Part shown: piece by piece, positions 1-10,177 of the stretch
Layout of the letters: each line of letters begins with the position of its first letter
How positions within the stretch are numbered: position 1 is the first letter of the stretch
Source of the DNA: Chrysemys picta bellii
Lineage: Eukaryota; Chordata; Testudines; Emydidae
Reading direction: 5' to 3'
Assembly: GCF_011386835.1 (NCBI RefSeq)
Contig: NC_088800.1
Location: 56,883,439 to 56,947,438, forward strand
DNA length: 64,000 nt
Position numbers and translations under genes: made by a program
The notes under the pieces: generated by a model
What the model was told of the DNA's origin: nothing
Seen by the model: only the letters and a program-made list of their open reading frames with translations
The model's database searches: none

Positions 1-728
1 GGTGTGGAGCATGCTTTCAGAAGTCTTAAAAGAGCAACACTCCGATGCGGAAACTACAGAACCCGAACCACCAAAAAAGAAAATCAACCTTTTACTGGTG
101 GCATCTGACTCAGATAATGAAAATGAACATGTGTCGGTCTGAACTACTTTGGATTGTTATCGAGCAGAACCCATCATCAGTATGGACGCATGTCCCCTGG
201 AATGGTGGTTGACGCATGAAGAGACACATGAATCTTTAGCACATCTGGCACATAAATATCTTGCGACGCCGGCTACAACAGTGCCATAAGAACACCTGTT
301 CTTACTTTCAGGTGACATTGTAAATAAGCGGGCAGCATTATCTCCTGCAAATGTAAACAAACTTGTTTGTCTGAGTGATTGGCTGAACAAGAAGTAGGAC
401 TGAGTGGACTTGAAGGCTCTAAAATTTTACATTGTTTTATTTTTGAATGCATTTTTTGTACATAATTCTATATTTGTAAGTTAAACTTTCATGATAAAGA
501 GATTGAACTACACTCTTGTATTAAGTGAATTGAAAAATACTATTTCTTTTGTTTTTTACAGTGCAAATACTTGTAATCAAAAATAATTATAAAGTGAGCA
601 CTGTACACTTTGTATTCTGTGTTGTAATTGAAATCAATATATTTGAAAATGTAGAAAACATCCAAAAATAGTTAAATAAATAGTATTCTATTATTGCTTA
701 ACAGTGCCATAATCGCTTGACAGCCCTA
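1..728 (+). mobile_element. hAT element, 3' part (left part outside the window)
   Basis: It is the same family as the complete copies at 44753 and 52889. It starts inside the transposase remnant and runs to the right terminus GACAGCCCTA at 728. Traces of the C-terminal dimerisation region (CACATCTGGCACATAAATAT, then GCAGCATTATCTCCTGCAAA) are followed by the A/T-rich 3' noncoding part. Stops break the reading frame. It was inserted into an older short repeat that continues after 728. Confidence 0.85.
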
Positions 729-729
729 A

Positions 730-826
730 TTATTACTTGTATTCCAGTTGCGCCTAGAGGTACCTGTGCTTCGTGCTGTACAGACGCATAACGAGAGATG
801 GTCCCTCTTCCAAGAGCTTACAATCT
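730..826 (+). repeat. Old interspersed repeat fragment (TATTACTTGTATT...AAGAGCTTACAATCTA type)
   Basis: The string contains GCGCCTAGAGGTACC, GTGCTGTACAGACGCATAA and AAGAGCTTACAATCTAGAG, landmarks of a dispersed sauropsid repeat. A more diverged cousin, with TATACACACAAAGTAAGGGA and AGAGAGCTTACAAG, lies at 7555-7660. The class is not known to me. Confidence 0.45.
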
Positions 827-830
827 AGAG

Positions 831-1662
831 CAGTGGTCTCCAACTCTTTTATGCCCAAGATCAATTTTTGACTTTAAGGTAAACCCAGGATCTACCCCGC
901 CCCTTCCCTGAGCCCTGCCCCTTCCCCAGAGCCCCGCCCCATTCACTCCATCCCCCCCCATCCATCACTTGCTCTCCCCCACCCTCACTTTCACCGGGCT
1001 GGGGTAGGGGTTTGGGAGGGGGTGTGGGTTCTGGGCTGGGGCCGAGGGGTTCGCAGCGTGGGAGGGGGCTCGGGGCTGGGGCAGAGTGTTGGGGTGTGGA
1101 GTGCAGCCTATGAGGGGGTCAGGGCTGGGGTTGGGGTGCAGAAGGGGGTATAGGATGTTGGCTCTGGAAGGGGGGGTTCAGGGCTGGGGTAGAGTTTTGG
1201 GGTGCAGGAGGGGATGGGAGTGCTGGCTCCAGGAGGGGGCTCAGGGCTGGGGCTTGGGGTGCAGGAGGGGGTTTGGGGTGCTGTCTCCAGGAGGGAGCTC
1301 AGGGCTGGAGGTTGGGGTGCGGTCTCCCCCTGGGCAGCACTTACCTCTGGCGGCTCCTGGTTGGCGGTGGAGTGTGGCTGCTGCTAAGGCAGGCTTCTGA
1401 CCTACCCCGGCCCCATGCTGCTCCCGGAAGGGACCAACGTGTCCCTGTGGCCCCTGGGAGGGGCAGGTGGCATATGGCTCCGTGTGCTGCCCCTCTCTGC
1501 AAGCACCGCCCCCGCAGCTCCCATTGGCCACAGCTTCCCGTTCCCGGCCAATGGGAGCTGTGGGGGCAGTGCTTGCAGGCAGGAGCAGCATGTGGAGGGA
1601 GACCCCTGCCCGGGAGTGGCGTGAGTCTGGGGAGATCCTCTAAGATCGACTGGTTCGTGACA
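831..1662 (+). mobile_element. Non-autonomous hAT MITE, GC-rich interior
   Basis: The left terminus CAGTGGTCTCCAACTCTTTT and right part AAGATCGACTGGTTCGTGAC resemble degraded inverted termini of a hAT MITE. The interior is G-rich with repeated GGGCTGGGG motifs. At about 1519-1562 it carries CTCCCATTGGCC opposed to GGCCAATGGGAGC, the same hairpin as in the elements at 13870, 22329 and 38003. The right terminus is too mutated to call a target duplication. There is no protein-coding content. Confidence 0.65.
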
Positions 1663-2790
1663 AAAGGACAGCCATTAGCAGCAGGAAGAACCCAGTCTAT
1701 TGGATTCTAACAGATATTTATGCAACCCTTTGGGCATCTTGTTGAGGATGAGATCCCCCCCAAATTCACCGACTGCAAACAATCTGCTGGTACTGATACC
1801 AAGTGCCCTGTGTCTGAGTGGCTTAGGTTTTGACACTCTTACTACGGCATGGTCAAGAGAGGAAATGCCTTAGTTTCCCATCCACTCTGTGCGCTGATGT
1901 GAGCTTTCTCATTGCTAAGGACCAAGTTCAGCTGTGGTATAATGGAATTATGAAACTATGGTATTTATGGTGGAGTCAGTGGGAGTTGCACCTTCACTGT
2001 GTTTGCCCCTAAGTGATTCCTACATGTGGAACCTGTTAGGATGTTTTTGATTGCTGTGGTGTTTGCTGCTTTCTTTTGGTCCAGCATTAATTTAGTTGTT
2101 TGGCAGGATTGGCTGAGGCCCGTGTGAAAGCAGCAATCATACTGACATTGACAAAAGAGACCTGGGTAGAGAGGAACAAAATAAATTTGCAAATACGTTT
2201 CTGAATATTTCAATTTGTGCTGATTGGAGGAGTCATATTACTCTTTGTTTGTGAGCGTTCAGGAAACTGTGCTCATGTGCCATTGATAGCAAAATGACTA
2301 GCTACAGAGAATAGTTTATGGGCAACCCAGACGTTGAAATTCTTCATCCAGTGAATCCTTTTGAATAATAAATGTGATAAAGAAAATCCAAATCAGTTCA
2401 GGAAAAAATAATTAACCAACAAAGGGGCTTAATTTTAATAGGGAAAATAGCTTTAACACTCAGTGATGGTTAAAGGGTATTAGATTCTTTTCAATTAATT
2501 AAGAGATGATACAAGATTTTCTATGAAAACCTCATAATGGAACTGAGGAGACTTGCAGCTTTTGAGAAGGAAATGAAACTACCCACATGAAGAGTGCAGG
2601 AGGACTGTAGTTGGACTAGTGTGCCAGTATCATCATGGCTGTGTGATTCTTCCTTTGGGGCCTGGCATGAGAGAGAATTCTTTATGTGAATCTAGGTGGC
2701 TAAGTGGCTTTTTCTCTGAGGAGGCTGATTCTGTTATAGCTCTTCCCTCCTTTTCCTAACTGTCTTTTGAAAATAACGTTTTAAAATGTA
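1663..2790. other. No recognisable feature
   Basis: About 1.1 kb of moderately A/T-rich sequence without coding potential, tandem repeats or terminal structures that I can identify. Confidence 0.6.
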
Positions 2791-2794
2791 AGTT

Positions 2795-2935
2795 CCCAGA
2801 CCTGAAGAAGAGCTCTGTGTAAGCTTGAAAACTTGTCTCTCTCACCAAGAGAAGTTGGTCCAATAAAAGATATTGCCTCACCCACCTTGTCTCTATAATA
2901 CCCTGGGACCAAACTGTAGTGTTGTTGTAGCCAAC
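2795..2935 (+). mobile_element. Short retroelement, family B, with hammerhead-like core
   Basis: Landmarks in order: CCTGAAGAAGAGCTC, TTGGTCCAATAAAAGATATT, CCTCACCCACCTTGTCTC and CCCTGGGACCAA. Bases 2802-2830 read C-U-G-A-A-G-A, an extra A, a stem GAGCU/AGCUU with a 7-base loop, then GAAA. That is the order of the conserved core of a hammerhead ribozyme. Related pieces are at 41852-41930 and 49711-49802. The mobilising enzyme is unknown; Penelope-like elements are a candidate. Confidence 0.6.
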
Positions 2936-2989
2936 AACGGGTTCAAAACTTAGTTAGTTCAAACTTGCAGAACTTGAGTGTGCTTCTAA

Positions 2990-3274
2990 GGCTCTGTCTA
3001 CACTGACAGTTTCATCGTTAAAGGTTTTGTCTTTCAACAGTGTGAAACCCCCCCCCCCCAAACGACAAAAGTTTTAATGACGAAAAGCGCCGGGGTGGAT
3101 AGTGCTTTGTCTGTGGGAGCCGTGTTCCCAGCGATGAAGCTACTGCTCCTCGTTAGAAGTGGTTTTATTTTGTCACTGGGAGGGCTCTCTCCCGGCAATA
3201 CATTGGCTACAGAGTGCACCTTACAATGGCATGGCTGCAACAACCGTTGTAAGGTGCACGGTGTAGAGAGAGCC
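2990..3274. mobile_element. Harbinger-like MITE with TAA target duplication
   Basis: Left end GGCTCTGTCTACACTG and right end GGTGTAGAGAGAGCC are imperfect inverted termini. TAA flanks the element on both sides (2987-2989 and 3275-3277), as expected for PIF/Harbinger insertions (TWA). A run of about 11 C residues lies near 3049-3059. Non-coding. Confidence 0.6.
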
Positions 3275-3688
3275 TAACTGAAGTAGTAGTGGAATTGATA
3301 GGTGGTGCTATTGTTTATCTGAATGTATAGGAGTGAGTTCTTGGGGAAGTGTACCTTGTCAGTAGTAATGCATTCTCTTGCTGAACATCTCAAGCAGTAG
3401 TGATGCTGAGCGTATCAGTCTGTTGCTTTATCAGTGAGTCTGTCAGTCTGTCATTCATGCTGAATGATTTAAATGTAGAGCTGCTACCTTCAGATCATTC
3501 CTATGTGAACAAATAAACCAGGGATTGCCCTTTGCCCCCCCTCTGGCCAGGGGGTTATTCTTAACCTTTTGAGATTTATGACCTCACTCAGTCTTCTTAC
3601 AGTTGTTAATGTTGCGTATGTTTTTTAACTCTCTGAATAGCTATTAGTGAAAATTTCTGAGGCTGTGTTCAGGGATTGTTAGTTTCTT

Positions 3689-3972
3689 GGGCTTGTCTAT
3701 ACTTACGCGCTGGTTCGGCGGCAGGCAATCGAACTTCTGGATTCGATTTATCGCGTCCAGACAAGACGCGATAAATCGAACCCAGAAGTGCTCCCTGTCA
3801 ACTCCGGTAATCCTGCTCGGCGCGAGGAGTACGCGGAGTCGACGGGGGAGCCTGCCTGCCGCATCTGGACCGCGGTAAGTTCGAACTAAGGTACGTTGAC
3901 TTCAGCTACGTTATTCACGTAGTTGAAGTTGCGTACCTTAGTTCGAATTGGGGGGTTAGTGTAGACCAGGCC
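3689..3972. mobile_element. MITE made of two nested hairpins
   Basis: Imperfect termini GGGCTTGTCTATAC and GTGTAGACCAGGCC pair with each other. Inside, ATTCGATTTATCGCGTC is followed by GACGCGATAAATCGAA, and GTTCGAACTAAGGTACG by CGTACCTTAGTTCGAA, giving two long hairpins with loops of only a few to about 30 bases. It is CpG-rich and little decayed. No clear target duplication was seen. Confidence 0.6.
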
Positions 3973-4003
3973 TTCGTCTCACCTCCTGTAGGACAGTGGT
4001 TTC

Positions 4004-4482
4004 CAGACTACAGTACCCCTTTCAGTAGTCTGATTTGTCTTGCGTACCACAAGTTTCACCTCACTTAAAAACTACTTGCTTACAAAATCAGACATAAAAA
4101 TACAAGTGTCACAGCACACTATTACTGAAAAATTGCTTACTTTCTCATTTTTACCATATAATTATAAAATAAATTGATTGAAATATAAATATTGTACTTA
4201 TATTTCAGTGTGATACTTGAGCCTATTTTTCACTTGTGAGCCTTGTCTGAACCCTGAGACCCAGGCAGTGGGGCTGGAGCATGTAACTTAGCTTCACGGG
4301 GCCACCTGTGGCATGGGGGCCCTGGCAATTGCCCTGCTTACCACCCCCTAATGCCGGCCCTGCACTTGCGATCCCCCTAAGCCCCTCCCGTGACCCTCCT
4401 GGGAGCTGCAACCTCCAGGTTGAGAAACGCTGATTCCCTACATACCCCCAGAGGTACGCATACCCCTGGTTGAGAACCACTG
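4004..4482. mobile_element. hAT MITE with perfect 8-bp target duplication
   Basis: Termini CAGTGGTTTCC and GGTTGAGAACCACTG. CTGTAGGA flanks both sides (3996-4003 and 4483-4490). The left 240 bases are A/T-rich (ACTACTTGCTTACAAAATCA); the right half contains the GGTACGCATACCCCTGGTTG motif typical of this family. The middle (about 4250-4420) is GC-rich and looks foreign, so this copy may be chimeric or carry a small insert. Confidence 0.85.
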
Positions 4483-4849
4483 CTGTAGGATACTGATATA
4501 TTGTTGGTATCAGGGGTGGCTCTAGGCACCAGCAAAGCAAGCCTGTGCTTGGGGCAGCCCATTTGCAGGGGCGGCAGGGATCCAGCATGGGAGCTGAGAA
4601 CCAACAGGGGGCCCTGGGAGCTGTAGTTCCTTAGCTCCCTGCCTATAGAGCCAGCCCTGGAGCAGGGAAGAACTACATTTCCCAGCATTCCCTTGGCCAC
4701 TACCAACAGGAAAGAGGGGGAGGAAGTGAGGAAGCTGAGACCTCATGCTGCAGTGACTGGAGAGCTGCACTGGGAAGGGTAGGGATACCATATTTTAACA
4801 TTCAAAAAATAGGACACTCCACGGGGAGGGGGAGGGTAGCCCCACCCTG

Positions 4850-5272
4850 CCACCATCCACTCCCTCTGACTGCCCCCCACAGAAACCCCAACCCATTCAA
4901 CCCCCCTGCTCCCTGTCCCCTGATCACCCCCTCTTGGGACCCCTGCCCCAACTGCCCCCCAGGACCCCACCCCCTATCTAAGCCCCACTGGTCCTTGTCC
5001 CCAACTGCCCCCTCCTGAGACCCCCTCCCCCAACTTCCCCCCTAGGACTCCACCGCCTACCTGTCCCTTAACAAACCCCTGGGATTCCCATGCCTATCCA
5101 ACTGCTGCCTGTCCCCTGACTGCCCCCTCCAAGCCCCTGACCCGTCTAACGCCCCCTTCTCCCTGCCCCTGACTGCCCCCCTGATCCTCTGCCCCATCCA
5201 AGCCCCCCTGCTCCCTGTCCCTTGACTGCCCCCTCAGAACACCCTACCCCTTCTCCAACCCCCCCAGCCCCC
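4850..5272. repeat. C-rich degenerate tandem repeat
   Basis: Irregular repetition of a unit like CCCCTGACTGCCCCC, CTCCCTGTCCC and AGGACCCCACC over about 420 bases, inside the outer hAT. It is strongly strand-asymmetric (C-rich on +, G-rich on -). The apparent reading frames across it are low-complexity artefacts. Confidence 0.7.
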
Positions 5273-5280
5273 TTACCGTG

Positions 5281-6125
5281 TAGGGTTACCATACGTCCGG
5301 TTTTTTCCGGACATGTCCGGCTTTTCGGCAATCAAACCCCCGTCCGGGGGGAATTGCCAAAAAGACGAACATGTCCGGGAAAATGCCGGCCGGGCACTTC
5401 CCCTCCCGCGGCTGCTCTGCTCCTCCCCTGACTCTTCGGCTCTGTTTAAGAGCCGAGCTGCCCGAGCGCTATGGGCTTCAGGCAGCCCCCTTACCTCCGG
5501 ACCCCAGCCGCCGGCCGGGCACTTCCCCTCCCGGGCTCCGGCGGTGCAGGGTCCGGAGGCATGGGGGCTGCCCGAAGCTGGTAGCGCTCGGGCAGCTCGG
5601 CTCTTAAACAGAGCCGAAGAGTCAGGGGAGGAGCAGAGCCTCCGGCCGCGGCGGCTCTGCTCCTCCCCTGAGTCTTCGGCTCTGTTTAAGAGCCGAGCGC
5701 TACGGGCTTTGGGCAGCCCCCATGCCTCCGGACCCTGCGCCGCCGGAGCCCGGGAGGGGAAGTGCCCGGCCGGGGGCGCAGGGTCCGGAGGCATAGGGGC
5801 TGCCCGAAGCCCAAGCGCTACCGGCTTCATGGGTTGCCGGGCAGCCTCCAGACCCTGCGCCCCCGGCTGGGCGCTTCCCCTCCCGGGCTCCAGCTGCGCT
5901 GGGGAAGCGCCGGCTGGGGGTGCAGGGTCTGGGGGCTGCCCGGCAAACCGTGAAGCCGGTAGCGCTTGGGCAGCCCTTTTCGCGTGGCTGGGAGTGGGAG
6001 GGAGGAGGGGGCGGGGTTGGGGCGGAGAAGGGGCGGAGTTGGGGCGGGGCTGGGGTGGGAAATAGGCGGGGCCAGGGCCCAGTGGAGGGTCCTCTTTTTT
6101 TTATTTGTTAAATATGGTAACCCTA
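5281..6125. mobile_element. Inner hAT MITE, CpG-rich, with perfect 8-bp target duplication
   Basis: Termini TAGGGTTACCATACGTCCGG and AATATGGTAACCCTA; TTACCGTG flanks both sides (5273-5280 and 6126-6133). The interior consists of direct and inverted copies of a unit containing GGCCGGGCACTTCCCCTCCCG, CTCCTCCCCTGA and TCTTCGGCTCTGTTTAAGAG. CpGs are dense and little decayed, which suggests a young insertion. Long reading frames here are by-products of base composition. Confidence 0.85.
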
Positions 6126-6133
6126 TTACCGTG

Positions 6134-6744
6134 CCACTCAGACCAGTGTGTCTGGCTTGACGCAGCGCCAGACACACTGCTGCATACATGCTGCCGTGCT
6201 CCCCTGTGGAGCCACAGCCCTCTCCACCCCCTTCCTCCCCCCGCCCAGCACCTGCCTTCCAGATTTGAACACCTCAAAATTCAGGAGTGCTCAAGCTCAG
6301 TTTGGGCGGCTGTTACTTCATTTCTCCCAAATCAAATATACTGATACTGTAACTTGCTGTAGAAAAAGTAGGATAAAATTGAGCAAGAAATGCTTCCCAG
6401 TGGTTATTAGGACTGGAATGCTATTTTCAACAGCCATTGCCTTTTTTGTTTGTTTGTTTGTTTGTTTAAAAGGAAGACAGTGATATTGCATTGGCAAATT
6501 CCCCATAGAAAGAAAGAGTGGAACAAAAGAATAATAAAGGCACCTCAACTTTTCCTCATTTATGTAGGACAGTCTTATAATATGCATCCAGATATCCTCC
6601 AATCACACAAGCTGAAAATTGTTCCACTTTACTGCAGTTCTGTAACCATATGGGAACCAATCCTGTCTGTGTTCTGTGCACATCTAAAATTCCTGCTGAA
6701 TGACCCGCCCTGGGAGCGAGTTACCAGTGACCCAGGGCTCCAGC
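6134..6744. other. Unique-looking interior of the outer hAT
   Basis: It starts with a hairpin (GTGTGTCTGGC opposed to GCCAGACACAC at about 6148-6178). A (TTTG)n run follows near 6446-6466, then A/T-rich sequence without a recognisable family. Confidence 0.5.
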
Positions 6745-6771
6745 GGAAGGAGGGTGCAGGTTGGGGGGGGG

Positions 6772-6985
6772 GTGAGCCCAGGGCTGGGGCGGCAGGGTGT
6801 GTGTGCGTGTGCGGGGGGGGGGGGGGGAGAGCCCAGGGCTGGGGCGGCAGGGGAGGTGTGGTTGGGGGAGAGAGCCCAAGGCTGGGGTGGCAGGGGGGTA
6901 TGGGTGGGGGGGGTGAGAGCCCAGGGCTGGGGCGGCAGGGGGGTACGGGTGGGGGGGTGAGAGCCCAGGGCTGGGGTGGGGGAAA
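6772..6985 (+). repeat. G-rich minisatellite, about 43-bp unit, 4 to 5 copies
   Basis: The unit is roughly GAGCCCAGGGCTGGGGCGGC followed by AGGGGGGTACGGGTGGGGGG. It begins near 6772, 6831, 6874, 6917 and 6960. Runs of three or more G at close spacing make it a potential G-quadruplex former. It sits just inside the right terminus of the outer hAT. Confidence 0.8.
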
Positions 6986-7036
6986 AATTTTTTTGCTTGG
7001 GGCGGCAAAAAACCTAGAGCCGGTCCTGGTTGGTAT

Positions 7037-8586
7037 AGGGTGAAATTGAGACATATATCTCCTTACAGTTGGGGAGATTTTCAGCACTGGACAGCCCATC
7101 TGGAAGAATGAGAGAGGTAAAGGAATTGCTAATTATGGGAGGTATCTGCACTCTGAGAATACTATATGCAGAAATTCCCATGTGCCCTTCCCTTCTCATT
7201 TCCCCATTGCCCCCACTGTCTAGAGACCCCCAAGTTGCTGATTGGTAAGCATGCTTCCGTCACATTTCTTAAAAATATTATCTGAAGTCACACTGGATAC
7301 TGGTCTTTACTACTTCACAGGCTTTGCTGTTCTGCTGTGATTCAGTGGAACCTAAGACTTGAGTCCGTGGGTTTAAAAATTCTTGAATTTGATGAAGAAA
7401 ATATTCATTTGATGAACCACAAATACATTGGAAGATAGTATTGTAGAACTTCAAGCACAGATAGATCATTTGAAGATCTTTACTGGTGTTACTGTAAAAG
7501 AAAAGGTGTGGGAAGACATTGTCACAGCATGTAACATTTATGAATGGGGATTATTATTATAATTTTATTATTTGCATTATAACTGAGATTGGGTCGATTG
7601 TGGTGGGTGCTATACACACAAAGTAAGGGACCATCTCTGTCCCAGAGAGCTTACAAGGGGAAGTGACCTGCTGTGTGACTTTGGACGGGGCAGGTTTCCT
7701 GAGCCCTGGTGTAGTGCCCTATCTACTGAACCATGCTGCATCCTTGATCATGTTTTGCGAGCTCAGCAAAAAATGTTGAGTTTTTGATTTCTGGAAAAGT
7801 ATATTTTTGAATGAAAACCCAAAATATTTGTAAAAAAAACTTCCAAACTGAAGAAAAAGGCTTTGTGACCAACTCTGTCTGGTAAACATATGCAGTATTG
7901 CCAACCCCACGAGTTCAAAAAATCATGAATGAATGAGTTAAGGCACCCAAAATCATGATATATATATATATAGGGGTTCTTTCATTTGCGTTCTGGTATT
8001 TGAGCCATTGGGTTCACTTTATCTGGCTTTTCTTGTCAACTGGGGAGCTAGAAACTTGTTTATTAATGCAGGCTGAAATGCTCATATTGTCACTTGACTG
8101 CAGGATCAGGATTGAAGAGTAAGCACTAATATTGCACATGTGCCTGGGATTGTACCAAATACTCCAGTGATTCAGTTAGTCATGGCAATAAGTGAGCATT
8201 CAGCTTGCGGGGTATTTCTGTGGTATTGATTTTTTCCCCCCTTTTGATTGCTCATGAACACTCAGTGCGCAGCTGTGCCGTTAAGACAGAGCCCTGAGTA
8301 GGACTTCATACAGCTTTATCTCCCAGTGGCTCTCCTGGAGTTCCAGGGAACTGAACATGCTCTTAAGGATGGTGCAGCCTGCTCTCTTCTCTGTCCCCCC
8401 CAGCTCCCTGTCCCCCCCCTTTCTCATTCCCTTTGGGGTGGATTGTGCCCTGGGAGGTACTAGGATGTAGCAGTCCTTGTGCTGGCATAGCACAGGAATT
8501 GTGAATGTGGCTGACCTCTGAGCAAGAGTGCAGCTGGGAAAGCCTCCTTTGGCCTGTTTCAAAAGTGCTGGGCACCCAGCAGCTTC
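7037..8586. other. No gene; minor repeats only
   Basis: A diverged interspersed repeat lies at about 7555-7740, and a short (TA)n run near 7957-7972. Nothing else is recognisable. Confidence 0.55.
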
Positions 8587-8587
8587 C

Positions 8588-8690
8588 GCAGAATCACAGA
8601 TTTTTAAGGCTAGAAGGGACCACTATAATCTTGTATCCTGACCTCCTGCATAACATAGATCAGAGAACATCATGCAGTGAATCCTTTGGC
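8588..8690 (-). repeat. Retroelement tail fragment, antisense
   Basis: CAGAATCACAGATTTTTAAG, GCTAGAAGGGACCACTATAA and CTGACCTCCTGCATAACA form the reverse complement of the common tail shared by turtle CR1 and SINE families. Confidence 0.5.
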
Positions 8691-9155
8691 AAGTCCATGA
8701 CTTCTGTTTGAGCTGGAGTGGATCTTTTAGAATTGCAATTTTCAAAAGTTACCACATTCCATAAATACATATCAAGAGGATAGATTGAGCTTCCTAAATC
8801 TCTGACTTTGAAGCAGGTTTTCCAGAAGGGTGGATGCTAAACAATTTAAAAAATATTTTTTTTAAAGAAATCAGCAATTTTGGCTTTTATTAAAATAAAT
8901 ATCTTTTTAAAAATGAACATGTTTAAAATGAAATCTGAATTTATAATGAGTTTAGGCCTTAACATTTTGTATTAATCTTTTAAAACATTTAAATAAAAAG
9001 TAAATATGCTGAATCCATGAGCCCCATCAAAAACTTTGAGTTAAAGGCTGTTCTTCTGTATAAAGAAAGATGTTTTCCCCCTGATTCTCACTTTTGAGGT
9101 CATGCTTTATAAATATGGGATAATAGGTCATTTACTGTGTTAGGGGCTTGGTCCT

Positions 9156-9720
9156 GTGGGGGACCCTTGGACCTTGAATTATTATTGTAGATGTTTTCTG
9201 GATCCCACACAATTTTCAACATTTTTTTTGACGTGTCTATATCAACTGGACACGCTATCCAGTAATAATCTTGCTATTGCTGTATACAGTGGTAATACCC
9301 CCTCCCTGCTTCTACTCAATATTCTTCTGCTTACACATCCAAAGATCATATTCTACCTCTTAGCCACAGCATTGGATTGGGAACTCATGTTCAATTGGTT
9401 ACCTAGTATGACCCCTAAGCGCTCTTCAGAGTCTCTACTTTCTAGGATACAATCTCCCATCCCGTAAATGTGACCTACATTATTTTTTCCTAGCTGTATG
9501 ACCTTGCATTTGAGTATGCTAAAACACATGTTGTTTGGGTGAGATCACCTTTCTAAGTGATCCAGATTACTCTGTATAACTAACTGACCTGGCCTTATGA
9601 TTCCATTCCACCAGCATTTGGGGCAACTGCAAAAAATCGTAATTACTTTTATATTTTCTTCCAAAGGGTGTCTAGAAAATTGATATGATAACTACATATT
9701 GAGTGAATCCTATTAGCAAC
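9156..9720 (-). mobile_element. CR1 LINE fragment, antisense
   Basis: It contains the antisense landmarks CACATCCAAAGATCATATTC, TGGGAACTCATGTTCA, GACCCCTAA and TGACCTTGCATTTGAGTATG. These are also found, in the same order, in the longer antisense CR1 at 25670. It corresponds to the distal part of the CR1 3' region and has no intact coding frame. Confidence 0.6.
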
Positions 9721-9935
9721 AGCTCCCATGCCTTTATTAGCAAGGAAAGATGGTACAGCTCACAGAATTGCACGCTCTGAGGGAGCAGTGTGTCTCTCCA
9801 GTTAGCAAATGTCTTTTTAATCCATGCAAGTTTCCTCTTTCCCACAACAGGTTGAGCAGTTATTAACTGGGGTGGTGGTAGGAGGCCCCCAATGCAAGGT
9901 GAACCCTACTCTGGCTGGTGCAATAAAGGGTAGGG

Positions 9936-10170
9936 GTAGGGTGACCATATTTCCGAAAGGGAAAACAGGACACTGTGCGGGGCTGACCCAAGCTCCGCTC
10001 CCTGCGTGTGGGGCAGTCAGGACTCAGGCGAGCAGCGCCACATACCAGATAGGGTGACCATATTTCCCAAAGGCTGGGGCTGGTGTTGGTGCTCGCTCAA
10101 GCCCTGCCTGCCCCCTGCCCGAGTCTTGCCTCCCGCCTCCCCCCCCCCATTTGGGGCTGGCTGTAGTTCT
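9936..10170. mobile_element. hAT MITE fragments with two same-orientation termini
   Basis: TAGGGTGACCATATTTCC occurs at about 9938 and again at about 10052 in the same direction. Each copy is followed by a hAT-MITE-like interior. No opposite-facing terminus was found, so both copies are truncated or one landed in the other. Confidence 0.55.
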
Positions 10171-10177
10171 GGTTGCC

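Larger units (their letters stand above)
4511..7028. mobile_element. Outer hAT element, 2.5 kb, with nested hAT inside
   Basis: Left terminus CAGGGGTGGCTCTAGG and right terminus CCTAGAGCCGGTCCTG are inverted copies, flanked by a perfect 8-bp duplication GTTGGTAT (4503-4510 and 7029-7036). The interior holds a C-rich degenerate tandem region, a complete second hAT (5281-6125), about 600 bases of unique-looking A/T-rich sequence and a G-rich tandem array. No transposase-like reading frame was seen, so it is non-autonomous. Confidence 0.8.

Noticed and set aside
3700..3900. CpG-rich stretch as a promoter or CpG island
   Set aside because: The CpGs belong to the hairpins of a MITE, with no exon or transcription start evidence.
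5313..6065. Long open frames (up to 250 codons) in the GC-rich block
   Set aside because: They span inverted repeats of a MITE, are low-complexity Arg/Pro/Gly/Ala-rich, and are open in several frames at once.
6772..6985. Regularly spaced repeats resembling a CRISPR array
   Set aside because: The units are contiguous without unique spacers, in a eukaryotic intron or flank; it is a minisatellite.
6629..7099. Proline-rich open frame on the minus strand
   Set aside because: It is a translation of the G-rich 43-bp tandem array, not a gene.
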